From Macrostomum hystrix (taxonomy: Eukaryota > Platyhelminthes > Macrostomidae): DNA of 64,000 nt. Below, one piece after another: positions 1 through 10,930 of this stretch (position 1 is its first letter; each line of letters opens with the position of its first letter). The stretch lies in the NCBI GenBank assembly GCA_950097015.1, contig CATNEN010000038.1:22072001-22136000 (forward strand), given 5' to 3'. Below the pieces are notes generated by a model. That model saw only the letters and a list, made by a program, of their open reading frames with translations, searched no databases and was not told the origin of the DNA. Position numbers and translations under genes: made by a program.

Positions 1-205
1 ACGTTGGTAAGCAAGTTTTGGCACATTGGTACAAGCTTAGCCACATGTACACACTACGTAGGTAAGCAAGTTTTGGCACATTGGTACAAGCTTAGGCACA
101 TGTACACACTATGTTGGTAAGCAAGTTTTGGCACATTGGTACAAGCTTAGGCACATTTACACACGATATGTGGGTATAAGCACATTTAGGCTCATTGGTG
201 GGACT
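1..205. repeat. 55-bp tandem repeat, cut by window edge
   Basis: Three copies of a 55-bp unit start at 1, 56 and 111, each containing GGTAAGCAAGTTTTGGCACA. A decayed fourth copy continues to about 205. The array begins at the window edge, so its full length is unknown. No coding potential is visible. Confidence 0.9.
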
Positions 206-1313
206 AAATTGTTAATTAGCATGAGTGAGATGTGACAACTTTTTACTATAAGTTTTATGAATTTAATAAGCTGAAGTATACAGGTAAGGCAATAACATGT
301 AACATATACCACATATTGGTGTTTATTCTTACTTTAGGACACAAAAATGGAATGTATAGCGCTGTTGATAATAACAATTGTATATACAGTATGGCAAGCA
401 GTAAAGCAGCTCAAACATTCGCCTAATGTCAAGCTAATGTCACGTGTACATAATGACGGCGATTAGTTTCGGCAGACCTGATGTACACGTAGAGATACCG
501 TGCCGATCGCCTTCGCGATGTCCAACGAGATTACATGACTAGACTGTTGAAAGGAAGGATGCAGCTCTAGGGTGCACCAAATATCTAAACTAGTTATTAG
601 GTTTTCTATGTCAGTATAATATAATACGAGCAAGTGCTTCACCCCCTCATTTGGTAGGTAATTTTCTGCATTTTATATCCGAATGGAAATAGAGACAGAT
701 GCTAAACTTGTGTAGGCGCTTTGAGAGGCCATGCATTAGCGGAGGGTATTGTATTCTATTGAATTTTGGCAGGCTCTGTACAATTAGCAATCGAGGCACG
801 AGACAGCGGCCAACCGTGCGACAACACGTGCTCGGCAGTGCAGGTTAACAATGGCTGCAGGGTCAAAAAGCTCGTTTATGCTAGACCCTGAGCAATTCCA
901 ATTATTGCTCACAATTGAATATCACGCAAGATGCGACTCGTTATTTATTAAGTGAATCGTGAGTGGCACACAATTTAGTCTGCACGACAGAACACGCAGG
1001 TTACAGTACTCAAAATCTCGTTGCTTCTCACTGTTTTGCTTCTCGCGTTCTCGCGTGTCGTCCGCTGCACGTGTCAAAAGTTTTCAACAAATTTCATCGC
1101 CAGTGAAGAATAATAGCCAGACTAATGGCTGCAGTTCTGGAGAGATAGGCTGTGCGTTGAGTCATTGACAATATAGTTTCTTTTGCTATTCTAAAATACG
1201 TAAACAACATTTTATGATCACCCTCGAACTTTCCTGGCCTTGTAAGTATGCCAGGAATTTTACTCGACAATACATTACAATGAAGTCCAGATTTATGATG
1301 CAACGGGGATTTC
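206..1313. other. Unique sequence, no gene recognised
   Basis: Mixed-composition DNA between the 55-bp repeat and the G-rich minisatellite. The open frames are under 70 codons and resemble no family I know. No RNA gene or splice-site pattern stands out. Confidence 0.6.
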
Positions 1314-4300
1314 TCGTTGGGGAAAGCTCGGCGGGGAAAGCTCGGCGGCGAAAGCTCGGCGGGGAAAGCTCGGTGGGGAAAGTTCGGAGGGGAAAGTTTG
1401 GCGGGGAAAGCTTGGCGGGGAAAGTTTGGTGGGGAAAGCTCGGTGGGGAAAGTTTGGTGGGGAAAGCTCGGTGGGGAAAGTTTGGTGGGGAAAGTTTGGT
1501 GTGGAAAGTTCGGAGGGGAAAGTTTGGCGGGGAAAGCTTGGCGGGGAAAGTTTGGTGGGGAAAGCTCGGTGGAGAAAGTTTGGTGGGGAAAGCTCGGTGG
1601 GGAAAGCTCGGTGGGGAAAGTTTGGTGGGGAAAGCTCGGTGGGGAAAGTTTGGTGGGGAAAGCTCGGTGGGGAAAGTTTGGTGGGGAAAGCTTGGCGGGG
1701 AAAGCTTGGCGGGGAAAGCTCGGCGGGGAAAGCTCGGCGGGGAAAGCTCGGCGGGGAAAGCTTGGTGGGGAAAGTTTGGTGGGGAAAGTTTGGCGGGGAA
1801 AGTTTGGCGGGGAAAGCTCGGTGGGGAAAGTTTGGCGGGGAAAGCTCGACGGGGAAAGCTCGGTGGGGAAAGTTTGGTGGGGAAAGCTCGGCGGGGAAAG
1901 TTTGGCGGGGAAAGCTCGGTGGGGAAAGTTTGGTGGGGAAAGCTTGGTGGGGAAAGTTTGGTGGGGAAAGTTTGGCGGGGAAAGTTTGGCGGGGAAAGCT
2001 CGGTGGGGAAAGTTTGGTGGGGAAAGCTTGGCGGGGAAAGTTTGGTGGGGAAAGCTCGACGGGGAAAGTTTGGCGGGGAAAGCTCGGTGGGGAAAGTTTG
2101 GTGGGGAAAGCTCAGTGGGGAAAGTTTGGCGGGGAAAGCTCGACGGGGAAAGCTCGGTGGGGAAAGTTTGGTGGGGAAAGCTCGGCGGGGAAAGCTCGGC
2201 GGGGAAAGCTCGGCAGGTAAAGCTCGGCGGGGAAAGCTCGGCAGGTAAAGCTCGGTGGGGAAAGTTTGGTGGGGAAAGCTCGGCGGGGAAAGCTTGGCGG
2301 GGAAAGCTCGGCAGGTAAAGCTCGGCGGGGAAAGCTCGGCGGGGAAAGCTCGGCGGGGAAAGCTCGACGAGGAAAGCTCGGCGGGGAAAGCTCGGCGGAG
2401 AAAGCTTGGCGGGGAAAGCTCGGCGGGGAAAGCTTGGCGGGGAAAGCTCGGCAGGTAAAGCTCGGCGGGGAAAGCTCGGCGGGGAAAGCTCGACGAGGAA
2501 AGCTCGGCGGGGAAAGCTCGGCGGAGAAAGCTTGGCGGGGAAAGCTCGGCGGGGAAAGCTCGACGGGGAAAGCTCGGCGGGGAAAGCTCGGCGGGGAAAG
2601 CTCGGCGGGGAAAGCTCGGTGGGGGAAAGTTTGGTGGGGAAAGTTTGGTGGGGAAAGCTCGGCGGGGAAAGTTTGGTGGGGAAAGCTCAGTGGGGAAAGT
2701 TTGGTGGGGAAAGCTTGGCGGGGAAAGCTTGGCGGGGAAAGCTTGACGGGGAAAGCTCGGCGGGGAAAGCTCGACGGGGAAAGCTCGGTGGGGAAAGTTT
2801 GGTGGGGAAAGCTCGGCGGGGAAAGTTTGGCGGGGAAAGCTCGGTGGGGAAAGTTTGGTGGGGAAAGCTTGGATGGGAAAGCTCGGCAGGTAAAGCTCGG
2901 CGGGGAAAGCTCGGCGGGGAAAGCTCGGTGGGGGAAAGTTTGGTGGGGAAAGTTTGGTGGGGAAAGCTCGGCGGGGAAAGTTTGGTGGGGAAAGCTCAGT
3001 GGGGAAAGTTTGGTGGGGAAAGCTTGGCGGGGAAAGTTTGGTGGGGAAAGCTCAGTGGGGAAAGTTTGGTGGGGAAAGCTCGGCGGGGAAAGTTTGGTGG
3101 GGAAAGCTCAGTGGGGAAAGTTTGGTGGGGAAAGCTTGGCGGGGAAAGCTTGGCGGGGAAAGCTTGACGGGGAAAGCTCGGCGGGGAAAGCTCGACGGGG
3201 AAAGCTCGGTGGGGAAAGTTTGGTGGGGAAAGCTCGGCGGGGAAAGTTTGGCGGGGAAAGCTCGGTGGGGAAAGTTTGGTGGGGAAAGCTTGGTGGGGAA
3301 AGCTCGGCAGGTAAAGCTCGGCGGGGAAAGCTCGGCGGGGAAAGCTCGACGAGGAAAGCTCGGCGGGGAAAGCTCGGCGGGGAAAGCTTGGCGGGGAAAG
3401 CTCGGCGGGGAAAGCTCGACGGGGAAAGCTCGGTGGGGGAAAGTTTGGTGGGGAAAGTTTGGTGGGGAAAGCTCGGCGGGGAAAGCTCGGCGGGGAAAGC
3501 TCGGTGGGGGAAAGTTTGGTGGGGAAAGTTTGGTGGGGAAAGCTCGGCGTGGAAAGCTCGGCGGGGAAAGCTCGGTGGGGGAAAGTTTGGCGGGGAAAGC
3601 TCGGCAGGTAAAGCTCGGCGGGGAAAGCTCGGCGGGGAAAGCTCGACGTGGAAAGCTCGGTGGGGAAAGTTTGGTGGGGAAAGCTTGGCGGGGAAAGCTT
3701 GGCGGGGAAAGCTCGACGGGGAAAGCTCGGTGGGGAAAGTTCGGAGGGGAAAGTTTGGCGGGGAAAGCTTGGCGGGGAAAGTTTGGTGGGGAAAGCTTGG
3801 CGGGGAAAGTTTGGTGGGGAAAGCTCGGTGGGGAAAGTTTGGTGGGGAAAGCTCGGTGGGGAAAGCTTGGCGGGGAAAGTTTGGTGGGGAAAGCTCGGTG
3901 GGGAAAGTTTGGTGGGGAAAGCTCGGTGGGGAAAGCTTGGTGGGGAAAGTTTGGTGGGGAAAGCTCGGCGTGGAAAGCTCGGCGGGGAAAGCTCGGTGGG
4001 GGAAAGTTTGGCGGGGAAAGCTCGGCAGGTAAAGCTCGGCGGGGAAAGCTCGGCGGGGAAAGCTCGACGTGGAAAGCTCGGTGGGGAAAGTTTGGTGGGG
4101 AAAGCTTGGCGGGGAAAGCTTGGCGGGGAAAGCTTGACGGGGAAAGCTCGGCGGGGAAAGCTCGACGGGGAAAGCTCGGTGGGGAAAGTTTGGTGGGGAA
4201 AGCTCGGCGGGGAAAGTTTGGCGGGGAAAGCTCGGTGGGGAAAGTTTGGTGGGGAAAGCTTGGTGGGGAAAGCTCGGCAGGTAAAGCTCGGCGGGGAAAG

Positions 4301-7300
4301 CTCGGCGGGGAAAGCTCGACGAGGAAAGCTCGGCGGGGAAAGCTCGGCGGGGAAAGCTTGGCGGGGAAAGCTCGGCGGGGAAAGCTCGACGGGGAAAGCT
4401 CGGTGGGGGAAAGTTTGGTGGGGAAAGTTTGGTGGGGAAAGCTCGGCGGGGAAAGCTCGGCGGGGAAAGCTCGGTGGGGGAAAGTTTGGTGGGGAAAGTT
4501 TGGTGGGGAAAGCTCGGCGTGGAAAGCTCGGCGGGGAAAGCTCGGTGGGGGAAAGTTTGGCGGGGAAAGCTCGGCAGGTAAAGCTCGGCGGGGAAAGCTC
4601 GGCGGGGAAAGCTCGACGTGGAAAGCTCGGTGGGGAAAGTTTGGTGGGGAAAGCTTGGCGGGGAAAGCTTGGCGGGGAAAGCTCGACGGGGAAAGCTCGG
4701 TGGGGAAAGTTCGGAGGGGAAAGTTTGGCGGGGAAAGCTTGGCGGGGAAAGTTTGGTGGGGAAAGCTTGGCGGGGAAAGTTTGGTGGGGAAAGCTCGGTG
4801 GGGAAAGTTTGGTGGGGAAAGCTCGGTGGGGAAAGCTTGGCGGGGAAAGTTTGGTGGGGAAAGCTCGGTGGGGAAAGTTTGGTGGGGAAAGCTCGGTGGG
4901 GAAAGCTTGGTGGGGAAAGTTTGGTGGGGAAAGCTCGGCGTGGAAAGCTCGGCGGGGAAAGCTCGGTGGGGGAAAGTTTGGCGGGGAAAGCTCGGCAGGT
5001 AAAGCTCGGCGGGGAAAGCTCGGCGGGGAAAGCTCGACGTGGAAAGCTCGGTGGGGAAAGTTTGGTGGGGAAAGCTTGGCGGGGAAAGCTTGGCGGGGAA
5101 AGCTCGACGGGGAAAGCTCGGTGGGGAAAGTTCGGAGGGGAAAGTTTGGCGGGGAAAGCTTGGCGGGGAAAGTTTGGTGGGGAAAGCTTGGCGGGGAAAG
5201 TTTGGTGGGGAAAGCTCGGTGGGGAAAGTTTGGTGGGGAAAGCTCGGTGGGGAAAGCTTGGCGGGGAAAGTTTGGTGGGGAAAGCTCGGTGGGGAAAGTT
5301 TGGTGGGGAAAGCTCGGTGGGGAAAGCTTGGTGGGGAAAGTTTGGTGGGGAAAGCTCGGTGGGGAAAGTTTGGTGGGGAAAGCTCGGTGGGGAAAGTTTG
5401 GTGGGGAAAGCTTGGCGGGGAAAGCTTGGCGGGGAAAGCTCGGCGGGGAAAGCTCGGCGGGGAAAGCTCGGCGGGGAAAGCTCCGCGGGAAAAGCTCGGT
5501 GGGGAAAGTTTGGTGGGGAAAGCTCGGCGGGGAAAGTTTGGTGGGGAAAGCTCGGCGGGGAAAGCTCGGCGGGGAAAGCTCGGTGGGGGAAAGTTTGGTG
5601 GGGAAAGCTCGGCGGGGAAAGTTTGGTGGGGAAAGCTCGGCGGGGAAAGCTCGGCGGGGAAAGCTCGGCGTGGAAAGCTCGGTGGGGGAAAGTTTGGTGG
5701 GGAAAGCTTGGCGGGGAAAGCTTGGCGGGGAAAGCTCGGTGGGGGAAAGTTTGGTGGGGAAAGCTTGGCGGGGAAAGCTTGGTGGGGAAAGCTCGACGGG
5801 GAAAGCTCGGTGGGGAAAGTTCGGAGGGGAAAGTTTGGCGGGGAAAGCTTGGCGGGGAAAGTTTGGTGGGGAAAGCTCGGTGGGGAAAGTTTGGTGGGGA
5901 AAGCTCGGTGGGGAAAGCTTGGCGGGGAAAGTTTGGTGGGGAAAGCTCGGTGGGGAAAGTTTGGTGGGGAAAGCTCGGTGGGGAAAGCTTGGTGGGGAAA
6001 GTTTGGTGGGGAAAGCTCGGCGTGGAAAGCTCGGCGGGGAAAGCTCGGTGGGGGAAAGTTTGGCGGGGAAAGCTCGGCAGGTAAAGCTCGGCGGGGAAAG
6101 CTCGGCGGGGAAAGCTCGACGTGGAAAGCTCGGTGGGGAAAGTTTGGTGGGGAAAGCTTGGCGGGGAAAGCTTGGCGGGGAAAGCTCGACGGGGAAAGCT
6201 CGGTGGGGAAAGTTCGGAGGGGAAAGTTTGGCGGGGAAAGCTTGGCGGGGAAAGTTTGGTGGGGAAAGCTTGGCGGGGAAAGTTTGGTGGGGAAAGCTCG
6301 GTGGGGAAAGTTTGGTGGGGAAAGCTCGGTGGGGAAAGCTTGGCGGGGAAAGTTTGGTGGGGAAAGCTCGGTGGGGAAAGTTTGGTGGGGAAAGCTCGGT
6401 GGGGAAAGCTTGGTGGGGAAAGTTTGGTGGGGAAAGCTCGGTGGGGAAAGTTTGGTGGGGAAAGCTCGGTGGGGAAAGTTTGGTGGGGAAAGCTTGGCGG
6501 GGAAAGCTTGGCGGGGAAAGCTCGGCGGGGAAAGCTCGGCGGGGAAAGCTCGGCGGGGAAAGCTCCGCGGGAAAAGCTCGGTGGGGAAAGTTTGGTGGGG
6601 AAAGCTCGGCGGGGAAAGTTTGGTGGGGAAAGCTCGGCGGGGAAAGCTCGGCGGGGAAAGCTCGGTGGGGGAAAGTTTGGTGGGGAAAGCTCGGCGGGGA
6701 AAGTTTGGTGGGGAAAGCTCGGCGGGGAAAGCTCGGCGGGGAAAGCTCGGCGTGGAAAGCTCGGTGGGGGAAAGTTTGGTGGGGAAAGCTTGGCGGGGAA
6801 AGCTTGGCGGGGAAAGCTCGGTGGGGGAAAGTTTGGTGGGGAAAGCTTGGCGGGGAAAGCTTGGTGGGGAAAGCTCGGTGGGGAAAGTTTGGTGGGGAAA
6901 GCTTGGTGGGGAAAGTTTGGTGGGGAAAGCTTGGCGGGGAAAGCTTGGCGGGGAAAGCTCGACGGGGAAAGCTCGGTGGGGAAAGTTTGGTGGGGAAAGC
7001 TCGGTGGGGAAAGTTTGGTGGGGAAAGCTCGGTGGGGAAAGTTTGGTGGGGAAAGCTCGGTGGGGAAAGCTCGGCGGGGAAAGCTCGGCGGGGAAAGTTT
7101 GGCGGGGAAAGCTCGGCGGGGAAAGCTCGGCGGGGAAAGCTCGGTGGGGAAAGCTCGGCGGGGAAACTCGGCGGGGAAAGCTCGGCGGGGAAAGCTCGGC
7201 GGGGAAAGCTCGGTGGGGAAAGCTCGGCGAGGAAAGCTCGGCGGGGAAAGCTCGGCGGGGAAAGCTCGGCGGGGAAAGCTCGGCGGGGAAAGCTCGGCGG

Positions 7301-8290
7301 GGAAAGCTCGGCGGGGAAAGCTCGGCGGGGAAAGCTCGGCGGGGAAAGCTCGGCGGGGAAAGTTTGGCGGGGAAAGCTTGGCGGGGAAAGTTTGGTGGGG
7401 AAAGCTCGGTGGGGAAAGTTTGGTGGGGAAAGCTCGGCGGGGAAAGTTTGGTGGGGAAAGCTCGGCGGGGATAGCTCGGCGGGGAAAGCTCGGTGGGGGA
7501 AAGTTTGGTGGGGAAAGCTCGGCGGGGAAAGTTTGGTGGGGAAAGCTCGGCGGGGAAAGCTCGGCGGGGAAAGCTCGGCGTGGAAAGCTCGGTGGGGGAA
7601 AGTTTGGTGGGGAAAGCTTGGCGGGGAAAGCTTGGCGGGGAAAGCTCGGTGGGGGAAAGTTTGGTGGGGAAAGCTTGGCGGGGAAAGCTTGGTGGGGAAA
7701 GCTCGGTGGGGAAAGTTTGGTGGGGAAAGCTCGGTGGGGAAAGTTTGGTGGGGAAAGCTTGGCGGGGAAAGCTTGGCGGGGAAAGCTCGACGGGGAAAGC
7801 TCGGTGGGGAAAGTTTGGTGGGGAAAGCTCGGTGGGGAAAGTTTGGTGGGGAAAGCTCGGTGGGGAAAGTTTGGTGGGGAAAGCTCGGTGGGGAAAGCTC
7901 GGCGGGGAAAGCTCGGCGGGGAAAGTTTGGCGGGGAAAGCTCGGCGGGGAAAGCTCGGCGGGGAAAGCTCGGTGGGGAAAGCTCGGCGGGGAAACTCGGC
8001 GGGGAAATCTCGGCGGGGAAAGCTCGGCGGGGAAAGCTCGGTGGGGAAAGCTCGGCGAGGAAAGCTCGGCGGGGAAAGCTCGGCGGGGAAAGCTCGGCGG
8101 GGAAAGCTCGGTGGGGAAAGCTCGGCGGGGAAAGCTCGGCGGGGAAAGCTCGGCGGGGAAAGCTCGGCGGGGAAAGCTCGGCGGGGAAAGCTCGGCGGGG
8201 AAAGCTCGGCGGGGAAAGCTCGGCGGGGAAAGCTCGGCGGGGAAAGCTCGGCGGGGAAAGCTCGGCGGGGAAAGCTCGGCGGGGAAAGCT
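1314..8290. repeat. 7-kb G-rich 15-bp minisatellite
   Basis: About 465 copies of a 15-bp unit, GGGGAAAGCTCGGCG, with variants at a few positions (CTCGG or TTTGG or CTTGG; GCGG or GTGG). Because 15 is a multiple of 3 and the unit lacks stops in plus-strand frames, all three plus frames stay open for hundreds of codons. The translation is a monotonous GESSxGKxxxGKLG-type repeat, so I treat it as non-coding. Sixteen-base variants with an extra G shift the frame. Larger blocks are duplicated inside the array: the junction CGACGTGGAAAGCTCGG recurs at about 3644, 4614, 5035 and 6117. Confidence 0.97.
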
Positions 8291-8345
8291 CCGTCTTAAG
8301 TCTTAAGTTAAGGTCTTAAGGTCTTAAAGAAAGGTCTTAAGTTAT
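8289..8345. repeat. Short GTCTTAAG tandem repeat
   Basis: GTCTTAAG or a close variant recurs about five times directly at the 3' edge of the G-rich minisatellite. Each contains the palindrome CTTAAG. It marks an abrupt change of repeat type. Confidence 0.7.
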
Positions 8346-8641
8346 ATAGGCCAGCGGTGTACACTGGGCAGCCAGTCAACGCACAGCCTTTATGCACATA
8401 GCGCCGGCCTTCCTGGCCGGGGTTGGGGTGGCTGCCGGAGCGCGCACGCGACCGCCACAAGAGTACAATAAAAAATTACGTAATTTAGGAAAAAAAAAAA
8501 AAACGTTTCAGAAAAAAACTTTTTTTAAACGACACGAGATCTTTAAAGAAACTTTCGGTTTTTTAAGGATTTAGAGTTTTAGGGTTTATGTTGAAACTGA
8601 AAATTTCGAACTATTGACGTCGACGACACATTCTACTGTAC
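8346..8641. other. 3' flank of the FReD gene
   Basis: AT-rich sequence with a run of 12 A near 8490, lying downstream of the minus-strand FReD stop codon. I see no clear minus-strand AATAAA signal. Confidence 0.5.
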
Positions 8642-9066
8642 TTAGCAGCAGAATCCTGATGCTCTGTAGGGCGGCAGAGGTGCCCCAGCTCCCAAAATGT
8701 ACATAGCCTTGTCTCCGTTCACAACGGCGCTAGGATAGTAAATACCGTTCGGGTTGAGGTTGGAGCAACCGTTGAACCACCAGCCGGCGTTGCCGTTCTC
8801 GCCAATTGAACACGAACCATAGGCGCGCATATCATTGTCCTGATCCATTGTGGAGAACTTCATGCCTTTGTGGTAGTCGAGAGGGCCTATGGTTGTGTTG
8901 GAGCTGCCAGGGAGGTAAGATTCGAAATTCATTATGTACTTGGTGCTGGCGTTGCCCACGCTGAAGTTGGTGTACTCGAAGACGTACAGGACGTTCGACC
9001 AGGTGACGGCTTCCACTCGGATGAGTCTGGGAGTGCTGCCAGTCAGTTCGTTGATGGTGCGAAGTC
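8642..9066 (-). CDS. FReD gene, last exon
   Basis: The exon starts after CACCATTCAG and runs 425 nt to TAA. Its first two bases complete the glycine of FWIG. It encodes LRTINELTG through the calcium-site DQDND and the WWFNGCSN motif to the stop. Confidence 0.85.
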
Positions 9067-9269
9067 CTGAATGGTGCGTTACTTATTTATTTTCAGTCTT
9101 GAGCTGTCGGACTTTGCAGAGTAATTGCAACTGAACTCACCAATCCAAAAGTCCGACTCATCACTGAATCCCTTTTCATACTCGGTCCAGGTGCGAGCAA
9201 AACTTAGACTGCCTTTGGAGCGCTGCTGAATGACACGGAATCTTCGACTGCCGACCACAGCGTACGTGT
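8642..9269 (-). CDS. Fibrinogen-related domain (FReD) lectin, 3' exons only
   Basis: Two exons, 9141-9269 and 8642-9066, join in frame across a 74-bp intron (GTGAGT donor, CATTCAG acceptor) and end in TAA. The protein shows the FReD core: FRVIQQRSKGSLSFARTW, YEKGFSDESDFWIG, then FSTMDQDNDMRAYGSCS and GWWFNGCSNLNPNGIYY. The family uses the DxDND region for calcium binding and the flanking cysteine pair as a conserved disulfide, and acts as secreted lectins or adhesion proteins (ficolin or tenascin type). Three N-glycosylation sequons (NFS, NAS, NTT) are present. The C-terminus, ending ASGFCC, departs from the usual tail. The N-terminal part of the domain and the start codon are not placed with confidence; possible pieces lie at 9577-9650 and 9918-9985. 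It may be an incomplete or decaying copy. Confidence 0.85.
9141..9269 (-). CDS. FReD gene, penultimate exon
   Basis: The 129-nt exon encodes RFRVIQQRSKGSLSFARTW and the GF-FWIG signature. The donor is GTGAGT. The acceptor is probably CAG just upstream of ACACGTACGC, though AAG three bases earlier is possible. Confidence 0.8.
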
Positions 9270-9372
9270 CTGCTTGCGAGCAGTTTGGTTAACTTAGCTA
9301 TGATCGTGATTCTTTAACAGTTAGAACTATACCAAGGGGGAATTCCGACCCCCTCATCATTTTTTGTGACAA

Positions 9373-9625
9373 AGAATTGCACAGACCAATTTTTTGTTGC
9401 GCATCTTCTGAAACAATAATCAAGTCACCAGCTCTTCAGACCAATGAGACCATCAGGATATTCAATGGTTCTGACCGAAGGTAGGATGTTTCCTATCTGC
9501 GCTAGTGTATTTTATACACCCGAAATACACGAATTATAGTACTGTGCATCAGTGCAGCCTTGCCAGGCCTTCAATAACCCGAAGCCTTTGCTGTCGGCAT
9601 CCAGTGGTCCCTGCAGGAGCTGCCA
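9373..9625 (+). repeat. Dispersed repeat, copy A (solo arm)
   Basis: The sequence around TTGTTGCGCATCTTCTGAAA and TTCAGACC matches, with divergence, two copies in inverted orientation at 41325-41515 and 41751-41949. Its right end also shares CTTGCCAGGCCT with the third copy. It lies in the presumed FReD intron. Confidence 0.7.
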
Positions 9626-10545
9626 AACAATTGATCAGCTGTCAAGCTTGGACTTTCAGAGCCAAGATCATCAGGACAGACAATGTCCATAGACTATTTG
9701 GGCAATGGACAACGGACAAAAACCATTAGACCATAGACAGTAATTTATCAAACCGAGCACTAAAAACCTTAGACTCGCTCATTTGCAGAAAATACATTTA
9801 TGCACACTTTAGTCGTTTTATGCACTCTTCACTATGTGCAGCGAGACAGATCGGCTTAGAAAGTGTCTTTACTATTCCAAGCCGATCTAATTATTTTAGA
9901 TGGATAGAAATGCTCACCCGATGCTGTAGCTGCAGCTGCGAAGCACAAGCAGATTATCGCTGCGTGAATAGCACTTACGTTGAAAATGAGTTGTCATCTG
10001 TCAATTTACTTAGCTTTATTTTGTCTCTGATGCTCTAATTGCTGCTTCTATGCTGGCTCTTCCAAACTCATGAGGCTTAATACTCGTATATTTGCAGAAA
10101 AAGTTTCATGATCAAGCAATTTAGCATCTCTGCAGCTCTGCATCCACACAAACACAACGCAGGCCAAAACGTGTGTTGCGTCGCTCGCGATTTAATGACG
10201 ATGGCACAAACAGAATCGGTCAATAATTTATGCACTTGAATCAGTTTAGGAATGCTTTCTGCAAAAACCGACGCAAAAACGTTTGACGTCTGCTTCTCTA
10301 TAGCTATAGGGGCTATTATAAAATTGACGAGAAAATTTTTTTAACAAGACAATTCTTGCTCATAAAACCGAGTAAGTCTGCCTATCTTGATTGATTGCAT
10401 TAGTCGTAAATGTCCAGTGAGCCAATACTTCGTCAAATAACTGCATTGTCGTCAATTATATACAGTGCGCCAGTACCAAGTAAAGTCTCTGTATGCATTG
10501 TATACTAGTCTCTGTATACTAGGTAAGCCAACAAGCTGCAATCAC
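9626..10545. other. Intergenic or 5' FReD region, mostly featureless
   Basis: AT-rich DNA. Apart from the possible signal-peptide exon at 9918-9985, I see no coding exon, RNA gene or repeat array here. Confidence 0.5.
9918..9985 (-). CDS. Possible signal-peptide exon upstream of FReD
   Basis: On the minus strand a hydrophobic stretch, AAIICLCFAAAATAS, runs into a good donor (G|GTGAGC) in phase 1, the phase needed by the exon at 9269. No in-frame ATG is present, so a further upstream exon would be needed. This is inference from phase and hydrophobicity only. Confidence 0.22.
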
Positions 10546-10930
10546 GGACTACTCAAGTGGTTAGTACCACTATCTACAAGTGGTCCTTGGCTGCAATTGG
10601 TAGTGACTGCAATGTGAATTTATCCAGTGAGTTGTAGAGTCGTATAGCGGTTAGTGGTGGACGTAAAGGCTTCGGCAAACTAACAGCTAGCCAAGTATTA
10701 AATATTCATTATATTTGCGTTGTATGTCGATCGATGTTTGAGAAGTTGAGATGTAAGTGACAAATCAGAGCTGTACGTGGTGATTGTGCACGGTCTTTGC
10801 AAGGACCACTAGGAGTATCTTCTCCTAGTCGTCCTTGGGTCATTGGTTCAAACAGTCGCTACTTCTTGGCTTATTACTTTATAGCTTTTATTTTAGCTTT
10901 TCTTACTTTATACTTCGAATCTCAGCAAAA
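10546..10930 (+). repeat. tRNA-like SINE relics
   Basis: CTCAAGTGGTTAGTACCACT (10552-10571) resembles a pol III A box, and GGTCCTTGG follows. A second A-box-like AGCGGTTAGTGG lies near 10637. At 10831-10852 GTCCTTGGGTCATTGGTTCA resembles the B-box side of a tRNA-derived SINE. No tRNA folds convincingly, so these look like decayed SINE pieces. Confidence 0.35.
10801..10836 (+). other. 36-nt perfect-type hairpin
   Basis: AAGGAC-C-ACTAGGAG pairs with CTCCTAGT-C-GTCCTT: 14 base pairs with a single C-C mismatch around the 6-nt loop TATCTT. It sits inside the tRNA-like relic and could be its remodelled anticodon arm. Confidence 0.6.

Noticed and set aside
1214-8319. Very long plus-strand open frames (up to about 1550 codons) encoding a GESSxGKxxxGKLG-type repeat
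   Set aside because: All three frames are open at once because the unit is 15 bp with no stop. Starts are mostly GTG, frame-shifting 16-mers occur, and no unique coding flank or splice context exists. This is a minisatellite, not a gene.
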